Of a DNA stretch of 64,000 bases, positions 38,585-47,561 are shown piece by piece. Both the position numbers and the translations under genes were made by a program. Positions within the stretch are counted from its first letter, which is position 1; the number at the start of each line of letters is the position of its first letter. A model generated the notes under the pieces. That model was not told the origin of the DNA and searched no databases. It was given only the letters and a program-made list of their open reading frames with translations. This DNA comes from Gammaproteobacteria bacterium (GTDB lineage Bacteria > Pseudomonadota > Gammaproteobacteria > Thiohalomonadales > Thiohalomonadaceae), in the NCBI GenBank assembly GCA_003252455.1, contig QKED01000029.1:38193-102192 (forward strand), read 5' to 3'.

Positions 38585-39370
38585 CTATACCTCAGACTCC
38601 AGCCCATGCTCCCGCAGCAACAGCGCACGCACAAACGCGTTGTACTCATCCTTCATCGGTAGCGCCAAATCCCGGAAAATCTGCCGCCGCGTGGCGGTCA
38701 CGGCTTCGCCGGTTTTTGGGTTGATAGCCTCCTTCTCCACGCTCTGCCAGTAGAAGCCGATTCCGCGACGCTGCCAGAGGGGTAGGTCGTTGAAGTTGAC
38801 GCCCTTTTTGCTGAAGAGGAGTTCGTTCTTCTCGCTCAGGCTGAGGCCGCTCACCTGACTCGTGGCGCCCTGCATGCTCTCGCCCAGTTCGCGTAGGGCC
38901 CAGTAGCAGTGGGCGTTGAGGGCGTTGCGGTGGGCGTCTTCGTTACGCCAGCGCAGGTAGTCGACCACCAGGTCGAGGTTGGGGAACTGGGCGATGCGGC
39001 AGTCGAAGACGCCGATGTCGCCGAGCAGGTGGGTGAACTTGGCGCTCGCCTCCCCAGCGAGGACGGAGTCGAGTTTGCGCAGCTTGCGCCCGAAGGTGTC
39101 GTCGTCACGGTGGAACACCAGGGAGATCTCGTCGCTCTGGGTGTAGCCGTAGAGAATGCGAAAGCCGCAGTTCATCAGGTGCTCGGTGGTGGCGCACATA
39201 TGGTCGCGCATTCTCTCGTCGAAGGGGGCGTCGAATTGATGCACCTCCTTGGTCAGGCGGGTGAAGCAGCGGCCGTCGATGCGCGCGACCATGTAGATCT
39301 CGGGTAGCACGCAGTGGTCGTGCGCGGTCTCGAAACGCCGCATGCGGCTGTCTAGTTCGTCAAACTTCAA
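38585..39370 (-). CDS. Thg1-like protein (tRNA-His guanylyltransferase family, 3'-5' polymerase)
   Basis: A 261-residue protein of the Thg1 family. The palm-domain metal motifs are ARIDGRCFTRL and YTQSDEISLVF, followed by FDCRIAQFPN and a C-terminal region ending in GIGFYWQSVEKE. Family enzymes add nucleotides to the 5' end of RNA, the reverse of normal polymerisation. Bacterial Thg1-like proteins mostly repair truncated tRNA 5' ends using a template. Its start overlaps the end of a P-loop kinase gene upstream, so the two are probably one unit. Confidence 0.88.
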   Translation of the reverse strand: MKFDELDSRMRRFETAHDHCVLPEIYMVARIDGRCFTRLTKEVHQFDAPFDERMRDHMCATTEHLMNCGFRILYGYTQSDEISLVFHRDDDTFGRKLRKLDSVLAGEASAKFTHLLGDIGVFDCRIAQFPNLDLVVDYLRWRNEDAHRNALNAHCYWALRELGESMQGATSQVSGLSLSEKNELLFSKKGVNFNDLPLWQRRGIGFYWQSVEKEAINPKTGEAVTATRRQIFRDLALPMKDEYNAFVRALLLREHGLESEV

Positions 39371-39809
39371 GGGTCCACTCCTCTACGCTGAAGCCGCCGT
39401 GCGGGGCCATGCGCACATAGTAGAGCGCGTCGAACCCCTCGCTAGCGCGGGGCAGTTCAAGACGCGCATGGGTGTTGCGCACCCCCGCGTCGGGGATGCG
39501 CTCGCTGCTAGGGCGCGCGGCGTTGCGCTCCAGTGCCGGGCCGATTTGCGATTGAAAGTAGTAGCCGATGGTGCGAAAGCCCGCCGCGCGTGCCGCCGCC
39601 AGGTAGCGGGCGCGGTCGCTGATCTGCGGGTTGGTGTTGTCCACCACGCAGGGTTGTTGGATGGCCAGGCAGGTCTCGAACAGGCGCTGCTCGCGGTGGC
39701 GTGTCTTGAGCATGTCGAGGTTGATGCGCACGTGGGTGTGGAAGAGGTGTTCGCGGTAGAAGCTGCTCTTGCCGCTGGCCTGGATGCCGATGAAGAGGAT
39801 GCACTCCAT
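39360..39809 (-). CDS. P-loop kinase (polynucleotide kinase-like) paired with Thg1-like gene
   Basis: A 149-residue protein beginning MECILFIGIQASGKSSFYRE with Walker A at 8-15. It has a conserved INLDMLKTRHREQRLFETCL segment and VVDNTNPQISDRARYLAAA, like the 5'-kinase domain of T4 polynucleotide kinase and related AAA kinases. It lacks a phosphatase domain. It overlaps the Thg1-like gene. A kinase restoring a 5' phosphate before 5' nucleotide addition would make chemical sense; that is inference. Confidence 0.78.
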   Translation of the reverse strand: MECILFIGIQASGKSSFYREHLFHTHVRINLDMLKTRHREQRLFETCLAIQQPCVVDNTNPQISDRARYLAAARAAGFRTIGYYFQSQIGPALERNAARPSSERIPDAGVRNTHARLELPRASEGFDALYYVRMAPHGGFSVEEWTLEV

Positions 39810-40034
39810 GTGCTTGATACCTGTTTGACGTCTATGTGTGTAGCGAAACTAAGTCGTGCTTCGCCCTGTTTGGCAGAGATCACCGCTTTGTCTGGAAGTA
39901 ACAGGGTAGACGAGGTGATAGGTCAGGTGAAGAGTTGTCTGTCCATTTGCTCACGTCAGGATTCGGCGTGATGTTGTGCCTCGACAAACTGCACGAACGC
40001 TTGGAATCTGAGCGGTGGCCTTGGCGCTGACTGC

Positions 40035-40076
40035 GCGGCCCATGGGGGCCGCTACCAAACTGAAGTTTGGTACTCC
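40035..40076 (+). repeat. Double-hairpin intergenic repeat, copy B
   Basis: GCGGCCC-AT-GGGGGCCGC followed by TACCAAACTGAAGTTTGGTA and CTCC. It is the same two-hairpin design as copies A and C, with compensating changes in the second stem (TACCAAA/TTTGGTA). Confidence 0.75.
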
Positions 40077-40170
40077 ATGGGTGCTCTCACTCACGGCTCA
40101 CCGTCTGGTTCAGGCGCTGATCCTGTCTTGCGCTGCGCCCCATCCATGCTACGACTCTTCGCATCAGCCA

Positions 40171-40209
40171 ACAAAAAAGGGCCGCCCGACGCTCGCCGGG
40201 CGGCCCTTT
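40171..40209 (-). terminator. Rho-independent terminator after ppdK
   Basis: AAAGGGCCGCCCG and CGGGCGGCCCTTT form a 13-bp stem. On the reverse strand a T-run (TTTTTTGTTGG) follows. Confidence 0.9.
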
Positions 40210-40233
40210 GTGCGTCGTGCGACGCTTAGGCGC

Positions 40234-43002
40234 TTACGCCGACTTGTCCGACACGCTGCTGTGCAGCTGTGCGTGTGCGGCGGCGAGGCGGGCGATGGGC
40301 ACGCGCGGGCCGGAGCAGGAGACGTAGGTGAGGCCGATGTCGTGGCAGAAGGCGATGGAGGCGGGGTGGCCGCCGTGTTCGCCGCAGATGCCGATCTTCA
40401 TCTCGGGGCGACGACCACGGCCCCAGTCGACGGCCAGCTTCATGATCTGCCCGACGCCCTGCTGGTCGAGCACGTCGAAGGGGTTGTGCACGAGGATGGC
40501 GTTCTCGTTGTACATGGGCAGGAACTTGTTCTCGGCGTCTTCACGCGAGAAGGAGAAGGTGGCCTGGGTCAGGTCGTTGGTGCCGAAGGAGAAGAACTCG
40601 GCCTCTTCGGCCAGGCTCTCGGCGCGCATGCAGGCGCGCACCACTTCGAGCATGGAGCCGAACTTGAAGTCGAGGGTGACGCCGTAGGCGGCCTCGACCG
40701 ACGCGCGGGTCGCGTCGACCATCTGCTTGACGCGCTTGAGCTCCTGCACGGTACAGACCTGCGGCACCATGATCTCGGGGTGGACCTCCAGCCCCTGCTG
40801 GATGCACTCGGCGGCGGCTTCGAGGATGGCGCGGATCTGCATGGTGTAGATCTCGGGGTAGGTGATACCCAGACGTACGCCACGGTGGCCGAGCATCGGG
40901 TTGACCTCGGTGAGCACGCGCACCTTCTTGAGCATGGTGCTCTTCTTGGCGATCGCCTCGTCCACCAGGTGGGGGTCGGCCAGACGACTGATGTCGGGGT
41001 GGTCGCTGGCGGTGCGGTAGATGAACTCGATGGTGTCGTGCAGGGTGTTCATGCCGCGCACGGTCTCACGCAGGTGGTTGAGCTGGTCGAGCTCCTCTTC
41101 GAGCTGGCTGGCGGAGGGGAGGAACTCGTGGATCGGCGGGTCGAGCAGGCGCACGGTGACCGGGTTGGGGGCCATCGCCTCCAGCATGCCCTTGAAGTCG
41201 GCGCGCTGGATCGGCAGCAGCTTGTCGAGGGCCGCCTGACGGGCATCGAGGTCGTCGGCGAGGATCATCTCGATGACGATGGGCAGGCGCTTGACGTCGT
41301 TGAACATGCGCTCGGTACGGCACAGGCCGATACCCCGGGCGCCGAGCTTGGCGGCCTTGAGGGCGTCGTCCGGGGTGTCGGCGTTGGCCATCACCTTGAG
41401 GTGGGCGATGGCGTCGGCCCAGCCGAGCAGGGTCTCCAGCTCGTGGCTGAACTCGGCGGGCTTCATGGCGATCTCGCCGAGGTAGACCTCGCCGGTGGTG
41501 CCGTTGATGGTGATGAGGTCGTTCTCTTTGATCTCTTCGGCGCCGACGTAGGCGCGGCGCTTCTGCACGTCTACGGTGATCCCCTCGGCACCGGCGACAC
41601 AGGGCTTGCCCATGCCTCGCGCGACCACGGCGGCGTGGGAGGTCTTGCCGCCGCGTGAGGTGAGGATGCCCTGGGAGGCGAAGAAGCCGTGGATATCTTC
41701 AGGCTTGGTCTCTTCGCGCACGAGGATCACGCGCTCGCCGCCACGCCCCAGCTCTTCGGCGCGGTCGGCGTCGAACACGGCGTGGCCGACGGCGGCGCCG
41801 GGGGAGGCGGGCAGACCGGCGGCGATCGCCTTGTCGTCCGGGCCGGGGTTGAGCTGCGGGAAGAGCAGCTGTTCGAGCATGGAGGGTTCGATGCGCAGCA
41901 GCGCCTGCTCACGGGTGATGAGCCCCTCGGTGACCATCTCCACCGAGGTGCGCACCAGGGCGTGGGCGTTCATCTTGCCGTTGCGCGTCTGCAGGCAGTA
42001 GAGGCGACCACGTTCGATGGTGAACTCGAAGTCCTGCACCTCTTTGTAGTGCCCCTCCAGGCGGTCGCGCAGCTCGACCAGCTGGCGGTAGAGGTCGGGC
42101 ATCTCCTGCTCCAGGGCGTCGATCGGTTTGGGCGTGCGGATACCGGCCACCACGTCCTCGCCCTGGGCGTTGGTCAGGTACTCGCCGAACATGCGGTTCT
42201 CGCCGGTGTCGGGGTAGCGGGTGAAGCCCACGCCGGTGGCGCTGTCGTCACCCAGGTTGCCGAAGACCATGGCGACCACATTCACGGCGGTGCCGTTGGC
42301 CATCGCGGGGGTGATGTTGAACTCGCGGCGGTAGTCGACCGCGCGGCGCCCGGTCCAGGAGTTGAACACCGCCTTGATGGCGATCTCCAGCTGTACGTAG
42401 GGGTCGAAGGGGAAGGGCTTGCCGGTGGCGCGCTCGACCACGGCGAGGAAGCGCGCGCTGATGTCGCGTAGCTCTTCGGCACCCAGCTCCACGTCCTGCT
42501 TGACCCCGGCCTTGGCCTTGACCGCCTCGAACTGTTCGTCGAACGCCTCGTCGGAGACGCCGAGCGCCACCTTGCCGAAGAGCTGGATGAAGCGACGATA
42601 GGCGTCCCAGCCGAAGCGCTCGTTGCCGCTCTGGGCGATGAGGCCTTGCAGGGTCTCGGGGTTGAGGCCGAGGTTGAGGATGGTGTCCATCATGCCCGGC
42701 ATGGACATGGCCGAGCCGGAGCGTACGGAGACCAGCAGCGGGTTCTCGGCGCCGCCGAACTGCTTGCCACTGCTCGCCTCGACGGCGCGCATCTGCGCGT
42801 GCACGGCATCCATCACGCCATCCGGCAGGGTACGGTTCGGGCTGTCGAGGTAGGTGAGGCACGCCTCGGTGGTGATGACGAAACCGGGCGGCACGTTGAG
42901 GCCGATCTGGGTCATCTCGCACAGATTGGCGCCTTTGCCGCCGAGCAGTTGCTTGTTCTTGCCATCGCCTTCGGTGAAGGCGTAGACGTATGTGTGGCTC
43001 AT
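40234..43002 (-). CDS. ppdK: Pyruvate, phosphate dikinase
   Basis: A 922-residue enzyme interconverting pyruvate, ATP and phosphate with phosphoenolpyruvate, AMP and pyrophosphate. The N-terminal ATP-grasp domain has GGKGANLCEM and SVRSGSAMSMPGMMDTILNLG. The phosphohistidine domain has GGKTSHAAVVARGMGKPC with His456. The C-terminal PEP-binding barrel ends with the catalytic Cys896 in VSCSGPRVPIARL. In autotrophs it can supply PEP for biosynthesis. The gene stands alone between intergenic regions, with its own terminator. Confidence 0.97.
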   Translation of the reverse strand: MSHTYVYAFTEGDGKNKQLLGGKGANLCEMTQIGLNVPPGFVITTEACLTYLDSPNRTLPDGVMDAVHAQMRAVEASSGKQFGGAENPLLVSVRSGSAMSMPGMMDTILNLGLNPETLQGLIAQSGNERFGWDAYRRFIQLFGKVALGVSDEAFDEQFEAVKAKAGVKQDVELGAEELRDISARFLAVVERATGKPFPFDPYVQLEIAIKAVFNSWTGRRAVDYRREFNITPAMANGTAVNVVAMVFGNLGDDSATGVGFTRYPDTGENRMFGEYLTNAQGEDVVAGIRTPKPIDALEQEMPDLYRQLVELRDRLEGHYKEVQDFEFTIERGRLYCLQTRNGKMNAHALVRTSVEMVTEGLITREQALLRIEPSMLEQLLFPQLNPGPDDKAIAAGLPASPGAAVGHAVFDADRAEELGRGGERVILVREETKPEDIHGFFASQGILTSRGGKTSHAAVVARGMGKPCVAGAEGITVDVQKRRAYVGAEEIKENDLITINGTTGEVYLGEIAMKPAEFSHELETLLGWADAIAHLKVMANADTPDDALKAAKLGARGIGLCRTERMFNDVKRLPIVIEMILADDLDARQAALDKLLPIQRADFKGMLEAMAPNPVTVRLLDPPIHEFLPSASQLEEELDQLNHLRETVRGMNTLHDTIEFIYRTASDHPDISRLADPHLVDEAIAKKSTMLKKVRVLTEVNPMLGHRGVRLGITYPEIYTMQIRAILEAAAECIQQGLEVHPEIMVPQVCTVQELKRVKQMVDATRASVEAAYGVTLDFKFGSMLEVVRACMRAESLAEEAEFFSFGTNDLTQATFSFSREDAENKFLPMYNENAILVHNPFDVLDQQGVGQIMKLAVDWGRGRRPEMKIGICGEHGGHPASIAFCHDIGLTYVSCSGPRVPIARLAAAHAQLHSSVSDKSA

Positions 43003-43513
43003 GGATTACCTCGTCGGTCCTGGAGTGTGGGTGTGACTAACAGTCGGCTCAGTGTACGGGTTGTGCTGGGCTCTCGGTATTGTGTGAATTTTATCCGGTC
43101 GTTGGGTGATGTAAGTCAAGGGATGGTCGATTGGCGCGCGTTAAATCGCGATCTCACCAGCCTTTTGGGCGCGAACGATAAGGAAGGAATTGCCCTTCCC
43201 ATTGTGTGTATAACCTAAGCGGTGAGTTTGGCCGTTGTACGTCTCTCCAGCGGCACGTGCGCTCTGTCTCGCCCTTTCTGCGTCGGGGCACAACGGCCCC
43301 TATTCTCCGCGCGAATGTTGACGCTACACCTCGATGTCGATGACTGGGCGCAGATGAGTGGGCGTGGGTAGGGAAGCGGTAGTCGCGCACGCACACACCG
43401 TGACGAGGGCGGCCCCTAAGGAGGGGCGGTTGCAAGCGAACCGCGAATCGCGGGGGAGCGAGGGATGGCATCACCTGATAGCTGGGCGATGCCATGCCAG
43501 AGCGTAGGAGGGT
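43003..43513. other. Intergenic region upstream of ppdK
   Basis: About 510 bases that should carry the ppdK promoter near 43,010-43,130, where the composition is more AT-rich. A reverse frame of 113 codons (43,154-43,495) has no family features. No repeat or operator was recognised. Confidence 0.5.
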
Positions 43514-43813
43514 CTAGCGGTCGGTGTATTTGATCAGCTGTAGATAATCGTACAGGTCGCTCAGAAACAGCAGCCGATTGTCGGGGTCGGAGAAGGTCTC
43601 CATCACCGCGCGCCGCTCCTCGCGGTAGTGGCGTAGGGAGAGGATGAAGTGCTCGGGGAGGGTATGGTTGATCGCGCAGTCGTGCTTGGCCAACTCGGCC
43701 AACTGGGTCATGACGGTGCGGGTCACCTGGGGTTCGACGGGGGCCTTGTAGAGGTCGTCCTGGTTGAGTTGGTGCCAGGTGTAGATGCGCTGATAACTGC
43801 TCAGGGTAACCAT
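43514..43813 (-). CDS. Hypothetical protein upstream of the nitrogenase-associated genes
   Basis: A protein of about 99 residues starting MVTLSSYQRIYTWHQLNQDD and ending LFLSDLYDYLQLIKYTDR. No known domain is recognised. The sequence is rich in charged and aromatic residues and predicted helical, with no signal peptide or membrane segment. Longer in-frame starts exist up to 43,942. The short one is chosen only because the composition changes there, so the start is uncertain. It diverges from the nitrogenase-associated cluster. Confidence 0.5.
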   Translation of the reverse strand: MVTLSSYQRIYTWHQLNQDDLYKAPVEPQVTRTVMTQLAELAKHDCAINHTLPEHFILSLRHYREERRAVMETFSDPDNRLLFLSDLYDYLQLIKYTDR

Positions 43814-44102
43814 GGTGCTCGTAGTGGGCTGCAATTCGCGGGGATGATGCGGCATATGCAAGCTGAGTGCCTTTTCAGAAAAAAGCGCATGGGAATGGGC
43901 TCTCGGGGGCCAGATGTCGCAAAACCAACAGCTCATGGCCATGACTCAGGGGATGGATTGGCGTGAGTGCGACAAAACCGGCCCGGTGCGCCGCTGTGCA
44001 CGCTAGCAGTTGAGCGAACTATTGGGTTATTGCGTCGATCGCGGCTCACGGCACACTCCTTGCAGTCTGCCCGAAGAGATTCACAGAACAGGAAGCCGCC
44101 CC

Positions 44103-44525
44103 ATGGCCACAGTGCGCTTTTACGAGAAGCCCGGCTGCGTCAACAACACCAAGCAGAAGGCGTTGCTAGCCGCCTCGGGCCACCAGGTGGAGGCGCACGA
44201 CCTGCTCACCACCCCCTGGACCCCGGAGCGTCTGCGCCCCTTCTTCGGCGCGTTGCCGGTGGCGCAGTGGTTCAACCCCAGCGCGCCGCGACTCAAGGCC
44301 GGTGAGGTCGACCCCGAGGCGCTCGACGAGGCCGCGGCCCTGGCCGCCATGCTGCAAGACCCGCTGCTCATCCGCCGCCCGCTGATGGAGGTCGACGGCG
44401 AGTGCCGCGTCGGCTTCGACCCGGCGGCGGTCGACGCCTGGATCGGCCTTCGCGCCGGTGCCGAACGCAGCCCCGCCGAGCTGGAGTCCTGCCCGAAACC
44501 GGCCCAGCCCTGTTCTCCCCGCTAA
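44103..44525 (+). CDS. nifO: ArsC-family nitrogenase-associated protein
   Basis: A 140-residue thioredoxin-fold ArsC/Spx relative beginning MATVRFYEKPGCVNNTKQK, with PVAQWFNPSAPRLKAGEVDPEAL and DPLLIRRPLMEVDGECRVGF. This is the pattern of the nitrogenase-associated family that includes Azotobacter NifO. Only a single N-terminal cysteine of the active-site region is present. Its role is linked to molybdenum or nitrate use in nitrogenase-containing cells. It precedes a SIR2-like gene by 23 bases, in an order seen in nif regions. Confidence 0.85.
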   Translation: MATVRFYEKPGCVNNTKQKALLAASGHQVEAHDLLTTPWTPERLRPFFGALPVAQWFNPSAPRLKAGEVDPEALDEAAALAAMLQDPLLIRRPLMEVDGECRVGFDPAAVDAWIGLRAGAERSPAELESCPKPAQPCSPR

Positions 44526-44548
44526 TCATCCCCCCGAGGTAATTCGAC

Positions 44549-45400
44549 ATGAGTGAAGTGACCCTGACCGAGCTGGCGGCCCGTGTGGCCAAGGGCGACC
44601 TGGTCCCCTATCTGGGCCCCGGTGTGTTGGCCGACGTGACCGACGTGGAGAAGGGCGACCCGATCCCCGCCGACAGCGACAGCCTGATCATCGCCATGAA
44701 CAACGGTCGTCCCATGGCCCCCAAGCTGATGTACGAATTCCCCCGCGCGGCGATGAACATCGAACTCAAGCGCGGGCGTAACGCGATCAACCGCTTCCTC
44801 ACCGACACCTACTCCAAGCGTCAGTGGACCCGCTCCGCGCTGCACGACTGGCTCAAAGAGGTGAAGCCCGCTTACACCATCGACATCAACCGCGACCTGC
44901 AACTGCAGGAGAGCTACAGCGACACCCCGCACCTGCTGATCCGTGGCATCGCGCGCATCGGCGGCACCGAATTCCGCTTCCACATCCACCAGTACGACGG
45001 TGAGAAGTACACCCAGGTGGAGTGGGACGAGGCCGACACCAGCCTGCCGATCCTCTTCAAGCCCATGGGCAGCCCGGTGCCGGAGCCGCTCTACATCGCC
45101 TCCGACGCCGACTACGTCGACTACATCACCGAGCTGATGGGCGGCTTCGGCATCCCCAAGTTCGTCAAAGAGAAGCGCGTTGGCATGCAGTACCTGCTCA
45201 TCGGCATGCGCCTCAACCGCGACACCGAGCGCATGGTCTTCTCCGACATCACCTACGCCGCCGCCGAGCCGCGTGGCTGGGTGCTGATCGAAGAGCCGAC
45301 CGCCAAGGAGGAGCGCTACTGCGCCAAGATCGGCCTGGAGATCGTCCGCGCCAGCACCACCGACCTGCTCGCCGCCGCGGGCATGATGGCCGAGGCGTGA
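44549..45400 (+). CDS. SIR2-like nitrogen-fixation-associated protein
   Basis: A 283-residue protein. The N-terminus (LAARVAKGDLVPYLGPGVLADV) recalls the GxGxS-type nucleotide-binding start of SIR2-like proteins, though the usual catalytic His region is not obvious. The middle (HLLIRGIARIGGTEFRFHIHQYDGEKYTQV) and the end (GWVLIEEPTAKEERYCAKIGLEIVRA) look like a conserved nif-cluster family. The function is unknown. It sits between nifO and a cysteine-rich gene that starts 5 bases after its stop or overlaps it. Confidence 0.75.
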   Translation: MSEVTLTELAARVAKGDLVPYLGPGVLADVTDVEKGDPIPADSDSLIIAMNNGRPMAPKLMYEFPRAAMNIELKRGRNAINRFLTDTYSKRQWTRSALHDWLKEVKPAYTIDINRDLQLQESYSDTPHLLIRGIARIGGTEFRFHIHQYDGEKYTQVEWDEADTSLPILFKPMGSPVPEPLYIASDADYVDYITELMGGFGIPKFVKEKRVGMQYLLIGMRLNRDTERMVFSDITYAAAEPRGWVLIEEPTAKEERYCAKIGLEIVRASTTDLLAAAGMMAEA

Positions 45401-45405
45401 AACCG

Positions 45406-45657
45406 ATGGATCAACGTGAGACCCGCTTCGTCCCCTGTCGCGGCAAAGAGTTCTGCACCGACGACGAAGGCCGCTGCCGTGGCTGTGGCCGCACCCTCGA
45501 TGAGATCGCCCGCGCCCGCGACCTGGTCGACGGCCTCGCCGAGCTGGCCATCGAGATGAACTACAGCAACGTCGACGAGTATGTCGCCTACGTGGCGAAG
45601 AAGGTGCAGAAGAAGGTGAAGTATCGCCGCGAGCAGGCGGCGCTGGAGCAGCAGTGA
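45406..45657 (+). CDS. DUF1289-like cysteine-rich small protein
   Basis: An 83-residue protein: RFVPCRGKEFCTDDEGRCRGCGRTLDEIARARD, then a helical tail of charged residues ending KKVKYRREQAALEQQ. The four-cysteine CRGCGRT core resembles DUF1289, which may bind iron-sulfur or zinc. A GTG three codons earlier overlaps the preceding stop (GTGA) and is an alternative start. It is probably the last gene of the nitrogenase-associated trio. Confidence 0.72.
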   Translation: MDQRETRFVPCRGKEFCTDDEGRCRGCGRTLDEIARARDLVDGLAELAIEMNYSNVDEYVAYVAKKVQKKVKYRREQAALEQQ

Positions 45658-45666
45658 AGCAAGCTT

Positions 45667-46287
45667 TCAGCAGCTGATTTGGAGCGCATGCACTGCACCA
45701 ACAAAGGCCTGAAAGCTCGGTGATTGATTCTCTTCAGGCTGCATCATGGGGCCTATCTTTCTGGCGCACTCCACTTTGCGTAGGCCTGTACGGAAATACC
45801 CTGCCTTCTGCATAACGCGTTCAAGCGCCTCCCAGGTCCCGCCACGGATGGCGTCGGGTTCACGGTACCTTTGGTTGCGCGGCGTACCCTCCGCTACCCT
45901 AGGGAAGGCGTTACGTACAGCCGTCCAGTCGCCAAAGTACCACGCCTCCAGCTCTTCGATGGCTATACGATTGACGATCTGAAAAGATTCACCCTCATTT
46001 ACGCTCGATTTACTGCGAAGCCCCGCGTTTGCCGCCGACATCTCCAGGCGTTGTTTAAGGTTGGCACAATCGTCATCATCACGATCCACAATGACCAGTA
46101 ATCCCCAATGTTCAGGTAGCCATTGGGCATAACCTCGTAGCCGATCTTGTAGGTTTTTCAGCAGATCGTCCTTGCATTGGAAACGTATGATCTGAAACTC
46201 CGTGTCTGGAATAAGGTGAGGAAGCAGTCCCTCTAACATCACCTCCATGGAGTACTCCTCGACGAACAAGATTAGCTTCTCCAGCAT
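45667..46287 (-). CDS. DUF4276/TOPRIM-like protein (AbiLii-like)
   Basis: A 206-residue protein starting MLEKLILFVEEYSMEVMLEGLLP. It has an N-terminal acidic FVEE and a central LLVIVDRDDDDC, matching TOPRIM-like DUF4276 proteins. The conserved RIAIEELEAWYFGD segment is also typical. It directly follows an AAA ATPase gene on the same strand, an arrangement used by the AbiL abortive-infection pair and OLD-type systems. The nuclease activity is inferred from family acidic residues only. Confidence 0.75.
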   Translation of the reverse strand: MLEKLILFVEEYSMEVMLEGLLPHLIPDTEFQIIRFQCKDDLLKNLQDRLRGYAQWLPEHWGLLVIVDRDDDDCANLKQRLEMSAANAGLRSKSSVNEGESFQIVNRIAIEELEAWYFGDWTAVRNAFPRVAEGTPRNQRYREPDAIRGGTWEALERVMQKAGYFRTGLRKVECARKIGPMMQPEENQSPSFQAFVGAVHALQISC

Positions 46288-46291
46288 GAGC

Positions 46292-47524
46292 CTATCCACG
46301 CCTGCTGAGACGGGGTGCACCCGAGTTAATCAATGGGTCACCGAGGCCAAAATGGCCCTCCATCCACAGATAGCCGAGAGAGGCTGAAGATGCCATCTGC
46401 TCTTTGATGCCAGGGATGTCGCTCGCCCTGACCACCTGGGTAAAACCTTCAATGTCGCGGTAAAGAACGCGTACTTCCTGTGCACGCATGGTATTGAGTA
46501 GAAACGGGGAGTGAGTGGTGATCAGTAGCTGGGAGCGTTCAGTGGCTGCCCTGCACTCTTCGGCTAATTCTGGTAACAATCGAGGGTGGAGGAAGTTCTC
46601 AGGCTCCTCGATGCCAATAAAGCGTGGGGGTTCAGGGTCGTTGAGCAGGGTGAGGTAGGCGAGCATCTTCAAGGTGCCATCGGAGGCAAACTTGGAGAGT
46701 ACTGGCTGGGCAAAGGGTGCATCCTTGATCTGTAGCAGCAGGCGCCCATCCGGCATCGGTTCGGCGTCGACCCGTTCAAGTCGAGGAATGCGTTGCCGCA
46801 ATACACTGAAAATATGCTCCAGTCGTTCGGGATATTGCTCTTTGAGGTACTGGATGACGTTGGGCAGGTTGTCGCCGCTCTTGGTCAGGCGCTCCTGAGG
46901 GCCTGCTTCGGGCTGGCTGCGGGTCTGGTCAATCGAGAGATAAGAGACATACCAGTCGGTGATGAACTCGCGTAGCGCTGCTACGCGGGGATGTTCGGCC
47001 AACTGACCTAAGGTACTGACTGCAAGGAGGTCAGGCGAACGCAGACGTGTCTCCGTACGGGCCTCCTCACGTTCGGGAAGGTCGCCGCTGACAACGCTAC
47101 CACTGCCATGCTTGAAGGTCAGGAAGCGAAAGGGTTTCCCATTGCTTCCACGACGCCACTGTAACCACTCCTCTGCAACTTCTGGGCCCTTACTACCTTC
47201 ATCGATAGCAAGATGATAGGTGATGACAGGGTCTTTCGGTCGCTCTCGATACTTTAGCTCAAAGACGATAGGGCCCTCTGTGCCACGTGACTTTAGCTCC
47301 TTGGCACGACCACGCCGATCCCAAGCGTGGCGAAGGCCGAACTGGAAGCACTCGGCAAGAAAGTTGAAGAGGTCGAAGAGCGTGGACTTGCCGCTACCAT
47401 TCGGTCCGAGCAGCACCGTGATGTCGGTAAGGCCGCTCAGCTCGACCTTGCGCAGGGCCCGGTAGTTCTCCACACGGATGGATTCGATCCGTGCGATTCC
47501 TGCTTTTGATTTACTCTGGCTCAT
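46292..47524 (-). CDS. AAA15-family ATPase (AbiLi/OLD-like)
   Basis: A 410-residue SMC/OLD-type ATPase. It begins [29 protein letters not shown], with Walker [11 protein letters not shown] at 40-49, signature-like [14 protein letters not shown], Walker [14 protein letters not shown] and the switch [12 protein letters not shown]. The TOPRIM-like partner gene follows after four bases. Together they resemble AbiL-type phage defence. The pair lies between the nitrogenase-associated genes and uvrD, with the ATPase start about 35 bases from the uvrD stop. Confidence 0.8.
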   Translation of the reverse strand: MSQSKSKAGIARIESIRVENYRALRKVELSGLTDITVLLGPNGSGKSTLFDLFNFLAECFQFGLRHAWDRRGRAKELKSRGTEGPIVFELKYRERPKDPVITYHLAIDEGSKGPEVAEEWLQWRRGSNGKPFRFLTFKHGSGSVVSGDLPEREEARTETRLRSPDLLAVSTLGQLAEHPRVAALREFITDWYVSYLSIDQTRSQPEAGPQERLTKSGDNLPNVIQYLKEQYPERLEHIFSVLRQRIPRLERVDAEPMPDGRLLLQIKDAPFAQPVLSKFASDGTLKMLAYLTLLNDPEPPRFIGIEEPENFLHPRLLPELAEECRAATERSQLLITTHSPFLLNTMRAQEVRVLYRDIEGFTQVVRASDIPGIKEQMASSASLGYLWMEGHFGLGDPLINSGAPRLSRRG

Positions 47525-47561
47525 CATTCCAACCGCTCTAAGATGACCGTGAGGCTCTAGT

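Larger units (their letters stand above)
39810..40233. other. Intergenic region with repeat and ppdK terminator
   Basis: This stretch of about 420 bases holds double-hairpin repeat copy B and the terminator of the reverse-strand ppdK gene. Otherwise no gene is recognised. Confidence 0.6.

Noticed and set aside
40015..41658. A 547-codon forward frame opposite ppdK
   Set aside because: It begins in an intergenic repeat and mirrors ppdK, with no motif.
43154..43495. A 113-codon reverse frame upstream of ppdK
   Set aside because: Low-complexity, Arg/Pro-rich sequence without family features or a ribosome-binding site.
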